Below, in pieces: positions 54,389 through 64,000 of a stretch of 64,000 nt of DNA. The notes below the pieces were generated by a model. That model was given only the letters and a program-made list of their open reading frames with translations. It had not been told where the DNA came from and searched no databases. A program made the translations under genes and the position numbers. The stretch is from Taudactylus pleione (lineage: Eukaryota > Chordata > Amphibia > Anura > Myobatrachidae): contig JAUIMM010000113.1 of the NCBI GenBank assembly GCA_031769625.1, positions 17,532,501 through 17,596,500 of the forward strand, read 5' to 3'. How positions within the stretch are numbered: the first letter of the stretch is position 1; each line of letters starts with the position of its first letter.

Positions 54389-54826
54389 TTACTAGACCCA
54401 GATCATATTTCCCACAGTGTCCCTAGCTTGTACACAAGCGGGCAACTAATAGAATTTTCGAGCAGATGTAGACTTTATTAATAATGACAATTAAAATGTT
54501 TCTGTACTTTTTCATAAAAACAAACAAACATAAGTAGCTGCAAATTTTTACTGATAATTACTTGTATTAATTGAATTCAGGAAACTTGATTATGGAATAA
54601 GAAAGTGATAGGGCGCCCACCTCTTTGTAGCTGAATAGTGGCCGGGAGCTCTCCTAGGGGTCCGCCAACACCCTAAACCTGAAGATGAGACATATAATAT
54701 AATAGGCTTATTGGCGCTATCATTTACTTATAAATTTGATTATGGAGGTGCTAAAATTAGAAAAACGAATGAAACTATCATAAATCAAAGTAAACAAGTA
54801 AAGAGTAGTATTTTTAGCACAATGGG

Positions 54827-55170
54827 CCTGATTCAGGGGTGGGTGCAGTTCAGGTTCGGTCACAATTGGCCAAATTTGGGGAATATTGAAGCCAGTGACT
54901 GTATCTTTCGGCTCAGATTCACTGGCTTCAGCAGCTTAGTTGCGATGGACATTCTGAGCAGCCTTGGGGTTGCTCAGATATCTGATTGACCATGCAATGT
55001 TCCAGATGTTGATCCGATGCTGCGTCTTCTGACGCATGCAGCGGATCTGAGAAGCCGGCATTGGGTGTCTCATTGCCAGAGAAGCACCTGCAGCATTACC
55101 ATAACTTCTCAGATCCGCTACAATTGCAGACACAGCACCGACCTCTCTTGCGTTCACCTCTGATATTTCT
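54827..55170. mobile_element. CTGATTCAG-type element, one end only
   Basis: The left end GGGCCTGATTCAGGGGTGGG is present. Inverted pairs follow (GAAGCCAGTGACTG / CACTGGCTTC; AGATCCGCT / AGCGGATCT). The opposite terminus is not found. Confidence 0.45.
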
Positions 55171-55199
55171 ATTTCTATTACAATGTATTCGGATATAAA

Positions 55200-57590
55200 C
55201 AAAACATTTTGACATTTAGTTTGGTAAAAAGCAATTAAAATTTTTGTTTCTTCAAATCATTAACAAGTAATATTTATAGTCGATAAGGATTACATATTTA
55301 CTTTTTCTATCAAACATCTCAGGGTTTCACATCTGTCCCCAAGGAGAGCAAGAAATAGGAAAGTGATGCAAATTAAGTTGACACAGTCTGGATTCCAGTG
55401 CGCAGGTGGTGTAAATTTTGCTAAAACAATTCAATTCCAGCAATTCAATTTATATGGAAAAGCATAGTGTGATAAATGAAAGATGATAAAGTAAAAAGCT
55501 GCATTGAAAATGCATGCAAAAAAAGGATACCGCACCATGAAAATAAAATAAATGAAAGTTTTTTGGTAGGTTCATTGATAGAAAAACTACTTTGTAAAAA
55601 AAAAAAAATGTGAGGCTTGAAAAGGGCTAAGATTATTATCCTGTGTTTAAGAACCAGCAGACACTGTAGGAATATTATTATTTCCCTTTAATAGCTCAGC
55701 ACATTCTTCATCATATTATTTTTACAAAATTGATTTTGATATTTTGAAGCTGTTTTCTGACTGATGTGAAGACCTCAATAATTCTTCTGATAAAATAAAG
55801 AAATGTATAGTATTCATTATAACCTTCTGTACTGTATGGCGTGAGGATGGGTTGCCAGCTTCAATAACACTCTAGGTTTAATACTTTATATTCTTTCTCC
55901 CTTATAATTAATTTGGTTTATTTACAGTTTTAAAGTACAGCAACAAGCTTTAACTATAACATTTTCTGATAGTCATATAACGCGTTTATTTGGAATATTG
56001 TTTTAAAATGCTACTATGGAGACACAAGAACTTGTATGCAGCCAGCTAATCATGAGCAACCTACATAAAACAGACAAAACAGGTAAAAATCTAAGAACAT
56101 ATAAATATTTATGTTTCTATAGCCTGAGAACCTCAGGATAAGTTAAACTAACTTAGTAATACTAACACCAAAACTAAGAAATAATGAGACCACACACTGT
56201 ATTTGGAATTTAAATAAGGTCACAGCTTTTATTTAATAATTTTAATTAATAGAACAGAGGTGGCTAAGGAAAATATTGCTAATCTCAACTCAAGCACAGA
56301 TATTCCTCCTATCCATGGGGGAGAGGCTGCCCACACCCTGATACAAACTGAGCCTTGGAGGCCTAACTCCCCCCTCTATTAGCCTAGCACTACTGGGACC
56401 CAACCATAATTGAGAAGCCCAGGTCCCACCTTTGGACACAGACAGCTTGCCCTGCGAAAGGCAAGGTGCTTCTGCAGCTACCACTTGCACCAACTTTTGG
56501 CCGCTGAGAAGCAATGTTTTCCCACCTCGATGAGCCTTGCTATAATTGAAATAAAATTTTAGACAAGAGACACAAATCACTCTGGATGTACAACTGAAAA
56601 ATTTAGCAAAAACAACAAGGGAAGGGTGGGTGGCATATCCAGAAGCAAAGAGGAAGACATGACCCTATATAACTTTTTAATACCCTCCCTACTGTACCTG
56701 TTTATGGTTGGCTAAACCTATGCACTATTGACCTGTCCCTAACCCCTTATGCAAATCCTACTAAATAAATCCACCTATCAGTTCCAAGCCTGTACCCTTA
56801 GTATCTAGCTTTAGGCACCAATGTTGCTCTGGAACCAAATGTAGTTCTGGCACCAATGTTCTGGGTGCTCCTGATATGGGTGATACTGTCGGTTGATGTA
56901 AATGGGTATATTTATTAAAGTAATTTTGCCAGGAAATCCACCACAAACAGCCATTTTCAGGGAATAGTCACAAAATGTAAGCATTCCAAGGATGTATGAG
57001 GGGTTCCTCAATAGACATTAGGGATATCTGCCATAGTCCCTCAATTTCCAATAGCAAAAGCAGCCCCTATAGCTAAACTATCAAATTTACTAAGCTCTGT
57101 AATGTGAAGCATTGTGGAACTTGGCACCGGTAGCTAATGACATGCCTATGGGCAACTACTGTATCTCACATTTGTTATCGGAAAGGCTCCTTACTGACGC
57201 ATGCACAGCTGAATGGTCGGGTATGAACCTGTAAGCACAGAAGGGTTCTGAGCATAATGGGAATCTAAAATATGTTTTAAATATTTGATTGTGTCTTCAA
57301 ACTACAAAATGAGGTGCAATAGTCAAGTCAAGAAAATCCATTCCAAAAATTAATTTCTTGAGGGTTGTGTTTTATTGGGGTATTTCCATCATTTGTTCTG
57401 AGTCCCTAAAGAACTATCATGAATTAGGACAAAATGGCTTATACGTTGACAAACATACAGTAAATATTAAGTTTACAGCAAACCCTGAAAACACAAAATC
57501 ACTATAAAAAATCTATTAAAAAAATAATTTGGGATATTAACCTATGCATGAATAATTACTGCCTATTCAGATTCTACAAATAGAGTGGAA
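55200..57590. other. 2.4-kb AT-rich stretch without clear repeats
   Basis: No gene or element is recognised. Minus-strand frames at 56290-56580 and 56761-57011 show no conserved domain. Confidence 0.3.
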
Positions 57591-57919
57591 CTGTCACGGT
57601 TGCCACTGAGGGGTTCAAAGAAGTGGTCCCAGGTTGGGGAAGAAATCGCAGGCAAGGGGCCTGAATGTATGATCTCCTCATCCACAGGGTTTGGACGTTA
57701 ATGAGACCCTATCAATGGTGTGAAGTTTAACCTACTAGGAGGTGTTCACCAATGACCCCTACCAATCGGGATATGGGTTTTAGCTGCACCCAACAGGCAG
57801 GTTGCGGTCCTTTGATCTGGTATTCAAACCCCTTGGGAATAGACAAACATGCAGACAGTGGCCTGAGGAATATGCCTCCCAGGAGGCAAAGCTGCACTAG
57901 GAATTGGTACTTGAGGTAC

Positions 57920-58255
57920 CCACAGGTAGAGGTGTGTAGACACACTATTGCGCTGAAGAAGAACTCCTTGGTATTGAACACAGGCAGAAGTGGTATGACG
58001 CACTGTAACTCCGGAAGGAGACACTAAGTTGTACACAGGCTGAGGTGGTAAGATGCCTGGTTGCTCCAGAAGGAGACGTTAAGTTGTACACAGGCGGAGA
58101 TGTTATGATGCGCTGTTGCGCTAAAGGTAGCACTGGATTTGTACACAGGCTGAGTTGTTATGATGCACTGTTGCGCTATGGTAGCGCAGAGTTTTCACAC
58201 AGGCTTAGATGTTGTAATGCATTGTTGTACTGAAGATAGCACAGGGTAGTACTCC
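57920..58255. repeat. Tandem repeat, about 60-bp unit, five copies
   Basis: Units contain TTGTACACAGGCTGAG, TGTTATGATGCACTGTTGCG and GGTAGCACTGG-like segments. The surrounding 57595-58680 (starting CTGTCACGGTTGCCACTGAGG, with CTGTCATGGTGGCACCCATG near 58488) may be one dispersed repeat. Confidence 0.75.
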
Positions 58256-58689
58256 GGCAGAGAAGGTCAAAATGAACTAGAGAAGACGTGGTGGTAATCT
58301 CAGGGGAACCTGGAATGAGGACTCAACAAGCATACACTAGGAATGACAAACATTGTTCAGGCAACTTCCTGGAGTTCTGGAGCCAAATATATACCTACAG
58401 GTAGCAGCTAATAGGAGGTCAGTGTCAGCTGACCAAGAGCCTCTACCAAGCTACCATTGGTAGAGGTACTGTCACATGAGAAAGGACTGTCATGGTGGCA
58501 CCCATGACGGAAACTCCCATCTCCGAACCACAGGGCCTCCCATGGAATCCAATAGCACTTAAGGTAGAATTCTCAGCGCGTCCCCCATCACCACACCAGA
58601 TGTCTGACCACATGAGAAGTCAGGGTAAGCCAGCACGGAGGTAAGAGATGGTCGATCCTAGGCTGAACCATGACAGGAACCTGTTGATA

Positions 58690-59090
58690 CATTTGTGGTC
58701 CAGAACTATTTATTTTATTAATACATACAACTGTAATGGGCCAAGACAGAGTGAATGACTGCTTGTTGGAGGCAATATGAATTATGTTACAGTGTATCTT
58801 CATTGGAGTCAGGGGTTAGCTATCCACAGCCTATGGTGTTTATTGACGCAATTATTTTTTTTACCGATCTCATGATTTTGGGTACCACCATGCAGGTAGT
58901 ACACTAGAAGTTTCTAGGAACATCAAAATATCTATTGTAACAAAGAAACTAAAAGGAAATACTAAGCAATGCAGACATTATGACATACCATACCATAGGT
59001 TTCCCTATTATATTGTCAAAAGTTCAGCTTGTTATAGCCTAGAGGTGGAAGCATCATTTTGAGGGGGACCCTACATTGTTTGTACAACTT
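58690..59090. other. Non-coding stretch
   Basis: Nothing recognised. Confidence 0.3.
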
Positions 59091-59094
59091 AATT

Positions 59095-59390
59095 TGCTGA
59101 ATATGCTATGTGTGCCCATGAGCTTTTCACTGAAATGCTCCCTGCCTAACAGCTATTACCTCACATGCCCCTCTGCCCATAAGCCTTCCCCTCACATGCC
59201 CAGCAGCTTCACACAAACATGCCCCTCTACTGCCAGCTATTATCTGACATCCCTCATGCTGACCAAATATTTTCTCACATGATATGTTGCCCACCAGCTG
59301 TACTCTCACATATTTTACTGCTCACAAGATTTTTTTATCACATTCTATATACTGCCCATCAGCTTTTCTCTCACATATGCCCTACCTAAC
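59095..59390. repeat. Minisatellite, about 28-bp unit
   Basis: Units combine CTCACATGCCC, CTGCCCA(T/C)(A/C)AGC and TTTTCTCACAT segments, about eight degenerate copies. Confidence 0.7.
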
Positions 59391-59873
59391 ATATGTATTT
59401 TAAAGCCATGCCTACATGTAAATGTTTCATTAAACTAAAGTATAACCATTTGGCTTTCAGACTTCATTAACAATTCCTGCAACATCCAGTTGGTGTAATG
59501 TTTGTGCTGACCACAATAGAAATCGGAGGCATATAGTGGTTCCCCTAGACACTATCACTCTGTTTCAGCTACATAATGGTAGGGCAGGGGCTGCACTTTC
59601 TTCTTTGCTTGAGAGAGGGAGGGGATCCTACCCAGTTCCTTCACTGGTGCCTTCTACTGACTTGGTCTACCACTAAAAGAGCATGTTCACTTTTATCTAT
59701 GAAACAACAGTCTCTCCAGTTTATAATTCCTCAGTTAGATCCAACTGACTAAGGAAACATATGGGCAGATTCAATTACCAGAAGTGTTTACTGCATGGGT
59801 AAAGCTCCGGGTTTAATGCCCAGAGTTATTAAATTTTTATGAATTTTCCAGATATGGCAAACCTGTGGATAAT

Positions 59874-60425
59874 GAGCCTCATTCAGAGGCGGTCGGAGGA
59901 TGCAAGCAGTCGCTCAGAAACTGGGCGGCCACTTGCATCCTGACCGCCCACCTCTGTTGCGGTCGTTAGGCTGTGGGTTAACACCCACAGCTCTAACGAC
60001 CGCTTGAGTGATGGTCGCGTTGGTCAGAGACGATCGAGACCATCAGGGCTTACGACGAGACCCTAGGGTAGGGTCTCACTTGTTGTAAGCCCCGGAGAAC
60101 TTCTGGCTCTGTCAGAGCTGGAAGCTCTCCACTGACATCACTAGTGATGTCAGTGGGGCCTCCCCCAAACAGCAGGCGTTCCCATGGGAACGCCTCCATT
60201 TGGGCTGTCAACCCCCCCGGCCCGCCTTCCAAACGGGGCGATCTGTCAATCAACATCGACAGCTCACCCCCTTTGGAAAGAAACCCGCTACAACCAGCAC
60301 TGTCAGTCGTAGCAGGTCTCACACATGCGCACGAGGGAGCCGGCTCCCTCGTGCACATGCGCACTGGCAAAACATCGAGGCGGCTGTGCTGTTGTAGACC
60401 GTACGGCCGCCTCTGAATAAGGTCC
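59874..60425 (-). mobile_element. CTGATTCAG serial-hairpin MITE
   Basis: 552 bp with ends GAGCCTCATTCAGAGGCGG and GCCTCTGAATAAGGTCC. It includes GCTGTGGGTTAACACCCACAGC, GATGGTCGCGTTGG-type, the CTTACGACGAGACCC pair, the palindrome 60130-60157 (CACTGACATCACTAGTGATG), GGCGTTCCCATGGGAACGCC and the GCACGAGGGAGCC hairpin. Target duplication is not clear. Confidence 0.9.
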
Positions 60426-60469
60426 CATGTGTGGTAAACCTTTTGGCTAATTGAATCTGCCCCATAGAA

Positions 60470-60742
60470 TTATGCTAGGTATACACTGAGTAATGTGTGC
60501 TGGTACGATATGTTGGCCTGACGTGCAGACATATCGTAACGCAGGTACACATTAGAATAATCTAACAGAGCTAGATTGATCCCTCATTGGACATGCAGCA
60601 AGGACGACCGGACAACATCGCATGCCACTGCGGGAGCGCACATATTGGCCGTGCACACTGAACGATGCGGCCGATATGTTGTTCCACTTTGGCCGGAAAT
60701 TACATATCGTGCCGATATTGTCTAGTGTGCACCCAGGTTTAG
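60470..60742. mobile_element. piggyBac-like MITE
   Basis: Ends TTATGCTAGGTATACACT and AGTGTGCACCCAGGTTTA are imperfect inverses. It is homologous to 52808-53148. TTAA ends have mutated to TTAT and TTTA. Confidence 0.7.
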
Positions 60743-61414
60743 AAGCAATCAAACTTAGAAACTGACACAAAATGTGAGACAATCTCAATAATCTTTCAGC
60801 TACAAGAAAGGCTTTGTAAACAATGCAGGAACTTCTGGAAAACAACTATAAGTAAATATTTGATAAATTCATGGTTTCTCTTTCATCCACTAGGGGACAC
60901 TGGAGGTGCTTACACTGGGGTATAGAGGCATGGATAACTGGAGCCGGCACTTTAAATAATTTAGAAGTATGAAGCTCCTCCCCCTCTATGCCGCATCAGC
61001 CCTCAGTTTAGAAAATGTGCCTCATGGAGCTGGTCACAATCTGCTGTGATCCAGCAGCACATATATGTTTATTATTTTCTTTTATTTAGGTTTATTTATT
61101 TTGTACACTTTTTACACTATATTAGGTACCCTTCGCCACCTCTCTAAAGGTGGGGTCCGGGTACCTGGCGCCATGTCCTTATAGAAGGCAGGAAGGAGTG
61201 CACAGTGCTTATATGAAAAGCACTGACAGCTCCTTACCACCACAGCACATTCTCAACATGGAAGAAAAAGAGAAGTGCTGAAGCTGCAGAGAGACTCCAT
61301 CGGGGACCACGCAGTGAGTAACACCTGCGCATCCCCCGGCTCCCAGCCCCGCTGCTGCCCAGTGGTTTTACATAATTAGAATGCTGGGCAGCTAATGCAG
61401 AGCACTATGCTCTC

Positions 61415-61695
61415 CCCCTCCCGCTGGTAAGCGTGGCACCTGGCTCAGCCTGGTGTGGGGCAGCTGATAAAGTGCGCTACCTGCTCTCCCTCCTCCAGCC
61501 CGGCTATCCCTCTCCCCGCTGTTTCAGTAGCGCGGGGCAGGGGATAAGTGCGCTACAAGCACAACCAGGCGCCTGCTCTCCCTCCTACCTGCCGGGCTCT
61601 CCCTCTCCCCGCTGTTACACGCGGGGCAGCTGACAGGCACCTGCTCTCCCTCCTTCCGCCCGGCTCTCCCTCTCCCCGCTGTTACACACGGGGCA
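61415..61695. repeat. Leader tandem repeat of DIRS-like element
   Basis: Three to four units of about 75 bp carry CCTGCTCTCCCTCC, CGGCTCTCCCTCTCCCCGCT and GTTACACGCGGGGCAG. Similar GC-rich subrepeats can regulate or size-vary leaders, but no function is visible here. Confidence 0.7.
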
Positions 61696-62146
61696 GAGAG
61701 GCAGTAAAGCGGTCCGCTGTACACATGGTGTGGCACGCCTGGGGGAGATTAATGGCCACAGAAGCCATCTTGTAAAGCCCTTTAGGGCATAAAGAAGGGG
61801 GGCGGAGCTTAAAGGCAGCGCGGGTCTCTCTCTATGCAGCAAGAGGCTGTATACAGCAGGGCTGCCACTCTTCATTACACAGCTGCTCATACTGCATCTC
61901 TTTATAGGAGATTGAAGTGTAAGACACAGAAGGCTGGATTCCTCTGCTGCCATTCCTGTGATGCAGGACAACATCCCCTGATTACATCCCTGGTAAAGAG
62001 GCTGTAAGTAACTGGGGTGTAAGTGCAGGGAAATCTGATCTGTGGGAGGGGGGTTTCTCCTCCTCTGTGTCCCACAGCCTTCTTGTTTTGATATGTTTGT
62101 GTCTTTTCTGTTTTATGCTGTGTTTCTCTGAGTGACTGTGTGTACC

Positions 62147-63190
62147 ATGTCCAACAGAACCAAGGCTTCTCAAAGGCTGTTTGTCTTTTCCAAGTGTAAC
62201 AACAAACAGACCAGGCAACATGCCACTGGGTCCACGTTATGTGATGCTTGTATAACAACGGATTCACAGATGGCGATTACTACCTCTCCTGCTCTGCCAT
62301 GGGTCACTGACATGGTAGGAGTTATGTCAAATTTAACATCAGAGTTGGCTGAGGCGCGCAGGTCTCAACCTCCCTGGGTAGCTGACTTAACCAAGTCTCT
62401 AGACACCCTGGTTCAGATGATGGGTACAGCGGTGCTCCACTTCCTACCAAAGCCCGTCTCAAAAGCGTACTCTAATGACTGTTCTCCAGTCAGAAGAGTT
62501 GGACAAAAATTTCCTCGCCACAGAGGATACCGTAGAGGGTGAATTGAAGGAAGTTTTAAAAGAAATTAACAGGGCCTGGAAACAATTCCAAATTTCAAGA
62601 CCTGGGTTCAGATCCCATATCCACTGACTATTTAATGTGTATCCAGAGATGGTGCAGAGGGTAAAGCACCTGTTCTGCATCTGGTCGTAGTTTTCCATCT
62701 AGCTTCCTTTTTCCATCATCCATGATGGAGAAGTGGGAAACTCCTCCTCCTGTAGATGTCTGTTTCCCGTGTCACTAAGAAAACAGCACTTCCAGTGCCG
62801 GGAGCTACTGTTTTAAAGGACACTTTGGATCGTAAGTTGGAGACAACACTAAGATCTATATATACCGCAATGGGAGCTCAACTTAGTCCTAACCTTGTTA
62901 CCGCCGGGGTTAACAAGGCTGTGGTTTGCTGGGCTGACCAGATGATTTCAGGTTTGGACTCAGGTACTTCCAGAGCTGAATTACGTCTATTAGCAGAACA
63001 CATCTGTGAGTCTGCAGTTTACTTGGGAGAAGCTTCAAAGGATATTAGTCAGATTAGTGCTCGCACGCAGAGCTCTGTGGTTGTGCGCTTGGCAGGCGGA
63101 CACAGAGTCCAAGCGTGCGGTTGAGGGTTTACCATTCACAGGTGACATGCTTTTTGGCCCAGAATTGGACAAGTGGATATCCGAAGCCAC
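62147..63190 (+). pseudogene. DIRS-like ORF1 (gag-like) relic
   Basis: The first segment starts at Met codon 62147 (the in-frame Met at 62132 is an upstream alternative). It encodes a basic, Cys-containing N-terminus and a helical region (WVTDMVGVMSNLTSEL), ending in frame at 62542. After a tRNA-like insertion, the frame used at 62702-63124 gives MMEKWETPPP, then KKTALPVPGATVLKDTLDRK, the conserved central part of frog DIRS gag proteins. Another frame (63006-63200) closes with GDMLFGPELDKWISEATG, the characteristic C-terminal motif. Three frames are needed, so it cannot be translated as one protein. Confidence 0.8.
62585..62700. mobile_element. tRNA-like promoter boxes inserted in DIRS ORF1
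   Basis: A B-box-like GGGTTCAGATCCC (62605-62617) is followed, not preceded, by an A-box-like TGGTGCAGAGGGTAAAGCAC (62649-62668). The protein homology of ORF1 is lost across this segment. It may be a permuted or dimeric tRNA-derived SINE fragment. The unusual box order makes a chance match possible. Confidence 0.35.
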
Positions 63191-63429
63191 GGGGCGGTAA
63201 GTTCTCTTTCCTCCCATCAACTGCTCCAGTTCCCAGAAGACCTTATACTGGACCTTCGTTTCATTCCTTTTGAGCCCCTAATTCCTTTCATGGTAGAGCC
63301 AGAGGTGCTCCTACGCAACCGAGAGGAGGTAGAGGTTGTCCACACATGGTTGCACGTAGACCAGAGTCTAAACCATCTGAGAAACAGGTGGCATGATGGT
63401 TTTCCATCCCACCTGGGGTATCCTGCGGT

Positions 63430-64000
63430 GGGAGCCCACTAGCAAGAATTTAAAGTTCTACAGGAGGCTATCAGGTCTCTAGTAGTGTCATCTGTGTTAG
63501 TTCCGGTTCCGGAGCATCAGCGAGGTATGGGGTTTTACTCAGGCCTGTTTGTAGTGCCCAGACCGGAGGGTGCGGTCATGGCCATTTTGAACCTCAAGTC
63601 CTTAAACCTGTATCTAAATATGTATCGTTTCAAAATGGAATCTCTGCAGTCCGTTGTTGCGAGCTTGGAACCAGGGGAGTTCCTATTATCCCTGGATATC
63701 AGGGATACTTATCTCCATTTTCCCATGGGAACCACACCAAGCTTTTCTGCATTTTGCCATTTTGAAAGATCATATCCTTGGCTCCCCGCATATTCAACAA
63801 ACTCATAGCAGTCATGATCACTCTCCTTCGGTCATCAGGAGTGAACATAATCCATTATTTGGACGATCTGTTGCTTCAGTATCTCTTCTATCAGATCAAG
63901 CACAGCGGTTAGTCCAGCTGGTCCTCAGACCAAAGGTGTCAATGCTTCTTTGTCTGCGTCTCTTAGGAAAGATGGTAGCTGCTTTCGAGGCACTACAGTT
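63430..64000 (+). pseudogene. DIRS-like reverse transcriptase, 5' part, frameshifted
   Basis: The frame at 63485-63808 encodes GFYSGLFVVPRPEGAVMAIL, LNLKSLNLYLNMYRFKMESL and FLLSLDIRDTYLHFPM (motif A with the catalytic Asp in SLDIRD). After a frameshift, another frame contains VNIIHYLDDLLLQ, with the YLDD catalytic box at 63856-63867. A stop lies shortly after. Both catalytic boxes survive, but in different frames. The domain continues beyond the window. Confidence 0.85.

Larger units (their letters stand above)
60868..64000 (+). mobile_element. DIRS-like tyrosine-recombinase retroelement, 5' part
   Basis: It starts with a leader containing TTTCATCCACTAGGGGACAC, which resembles the terminal repeat of amphibian DIRS elements. 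A GC-rich leader with a short tandem array, a gag-like ORF and a reverse transcriptase follow in order. The element continues past the window, so RNase H, methylase and recombinase domains cannot be seen. Stops and frameshifts show that it is not intact. Confidence 0.85.

Noticed and set aside
60868..64000. Endogenous retrovirus
   Set aside because: The leader type, gag C-terminal motif and RT match DIRS-type elements. There is no LTR, primer-binding site or envelope-like region in view.

Overview
This window looks like gene-free or intronic DNA from a large, repeat-rich vertebrate genome, most likely a frog or toad. The reasons are the mixture of element types: a DIRS-type tyrosine-recombinase retroelement, a second degenerate YR-retroelement with an SGNH-hydrolase-like domain, an L1/Tx1-like LINE, a hAT transposase relic, piggyBac-like TTAA MITEs, hAT foldback MITEs, telomere-like dispersed repeats and many minisatellites. 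I found no host exon I could defend. There is no bacterial-style gene organisation, rRNA, functional tRNA gene or CRISPR array. Every long open frame is either a decayed transposon protein or an accident of a tandem repeat whose period is near a multiple of three.

Layout. 1-9.4 kb: serial-hairpin element, minisatellite, hAT foldback MITE, a ~515-bp palindrome with a solo arm copy nearby, telomere-like repeats, a dispersed vertebrate-type repeat, and a hammerhead-like motif split from its upstream flank by a MITE. 9.4-13 kb: AT-rich, apparently non-repetitive. 13-17.9 kb: telomere-like repeat, CTGATTCAG-type MITEs, piggyBac-like MITEs and a large minisatellite. 17.9-20.9 kb: degenerate DIRS/Ngaro-like retroelement (reverse transcriptase, then SGNH hydrolase) split by a MITE. 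21-24 kb: two further elements built from consecutive hairpins. 24-30 kb: AT microsatellite, hAT MITE, complete CTGATTCAG MITE, and a Glu-rich coding-like minisatellite. 30.4-33.6 kb: minus-strand hAT transposase pseudogene with two MITE insertions. 33.6-39.1 kb: minus-strand L1/Tx1-like LINE. 39.7-46.9 kb: tandem arrays, MITEs, and a 1.7-kb non-autonomous hAT element carrying a minisatellite. 47.6-48.6 kb: a MITE-centred inverted duplication with an interrupted arm. 48.6-60.8 kb: quiet DNA alternating with nested MITEs. 60.9 kb to the end: a DIRS-like element (terminal repeat, gag-like ORF, RT) running out of the window.

The most unusual signal is the 'CTGATTCAG' family. At least nine copies or fragments are present, and intact ones (about 430-550 bp) are built almost entirely of consecutive perfect or near-perfect hairpins; one copy has about twelve. 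Other elements here (1-290, 16.1-16.5 kb, 21.0-21.95 kb, 22.26-22.86 kb) use the same architecture with unrelated sequences. If transcribed, each would fold into a string of short hairpins resembling a cluster of small-RNA precursors. No coding function is proposed for them.
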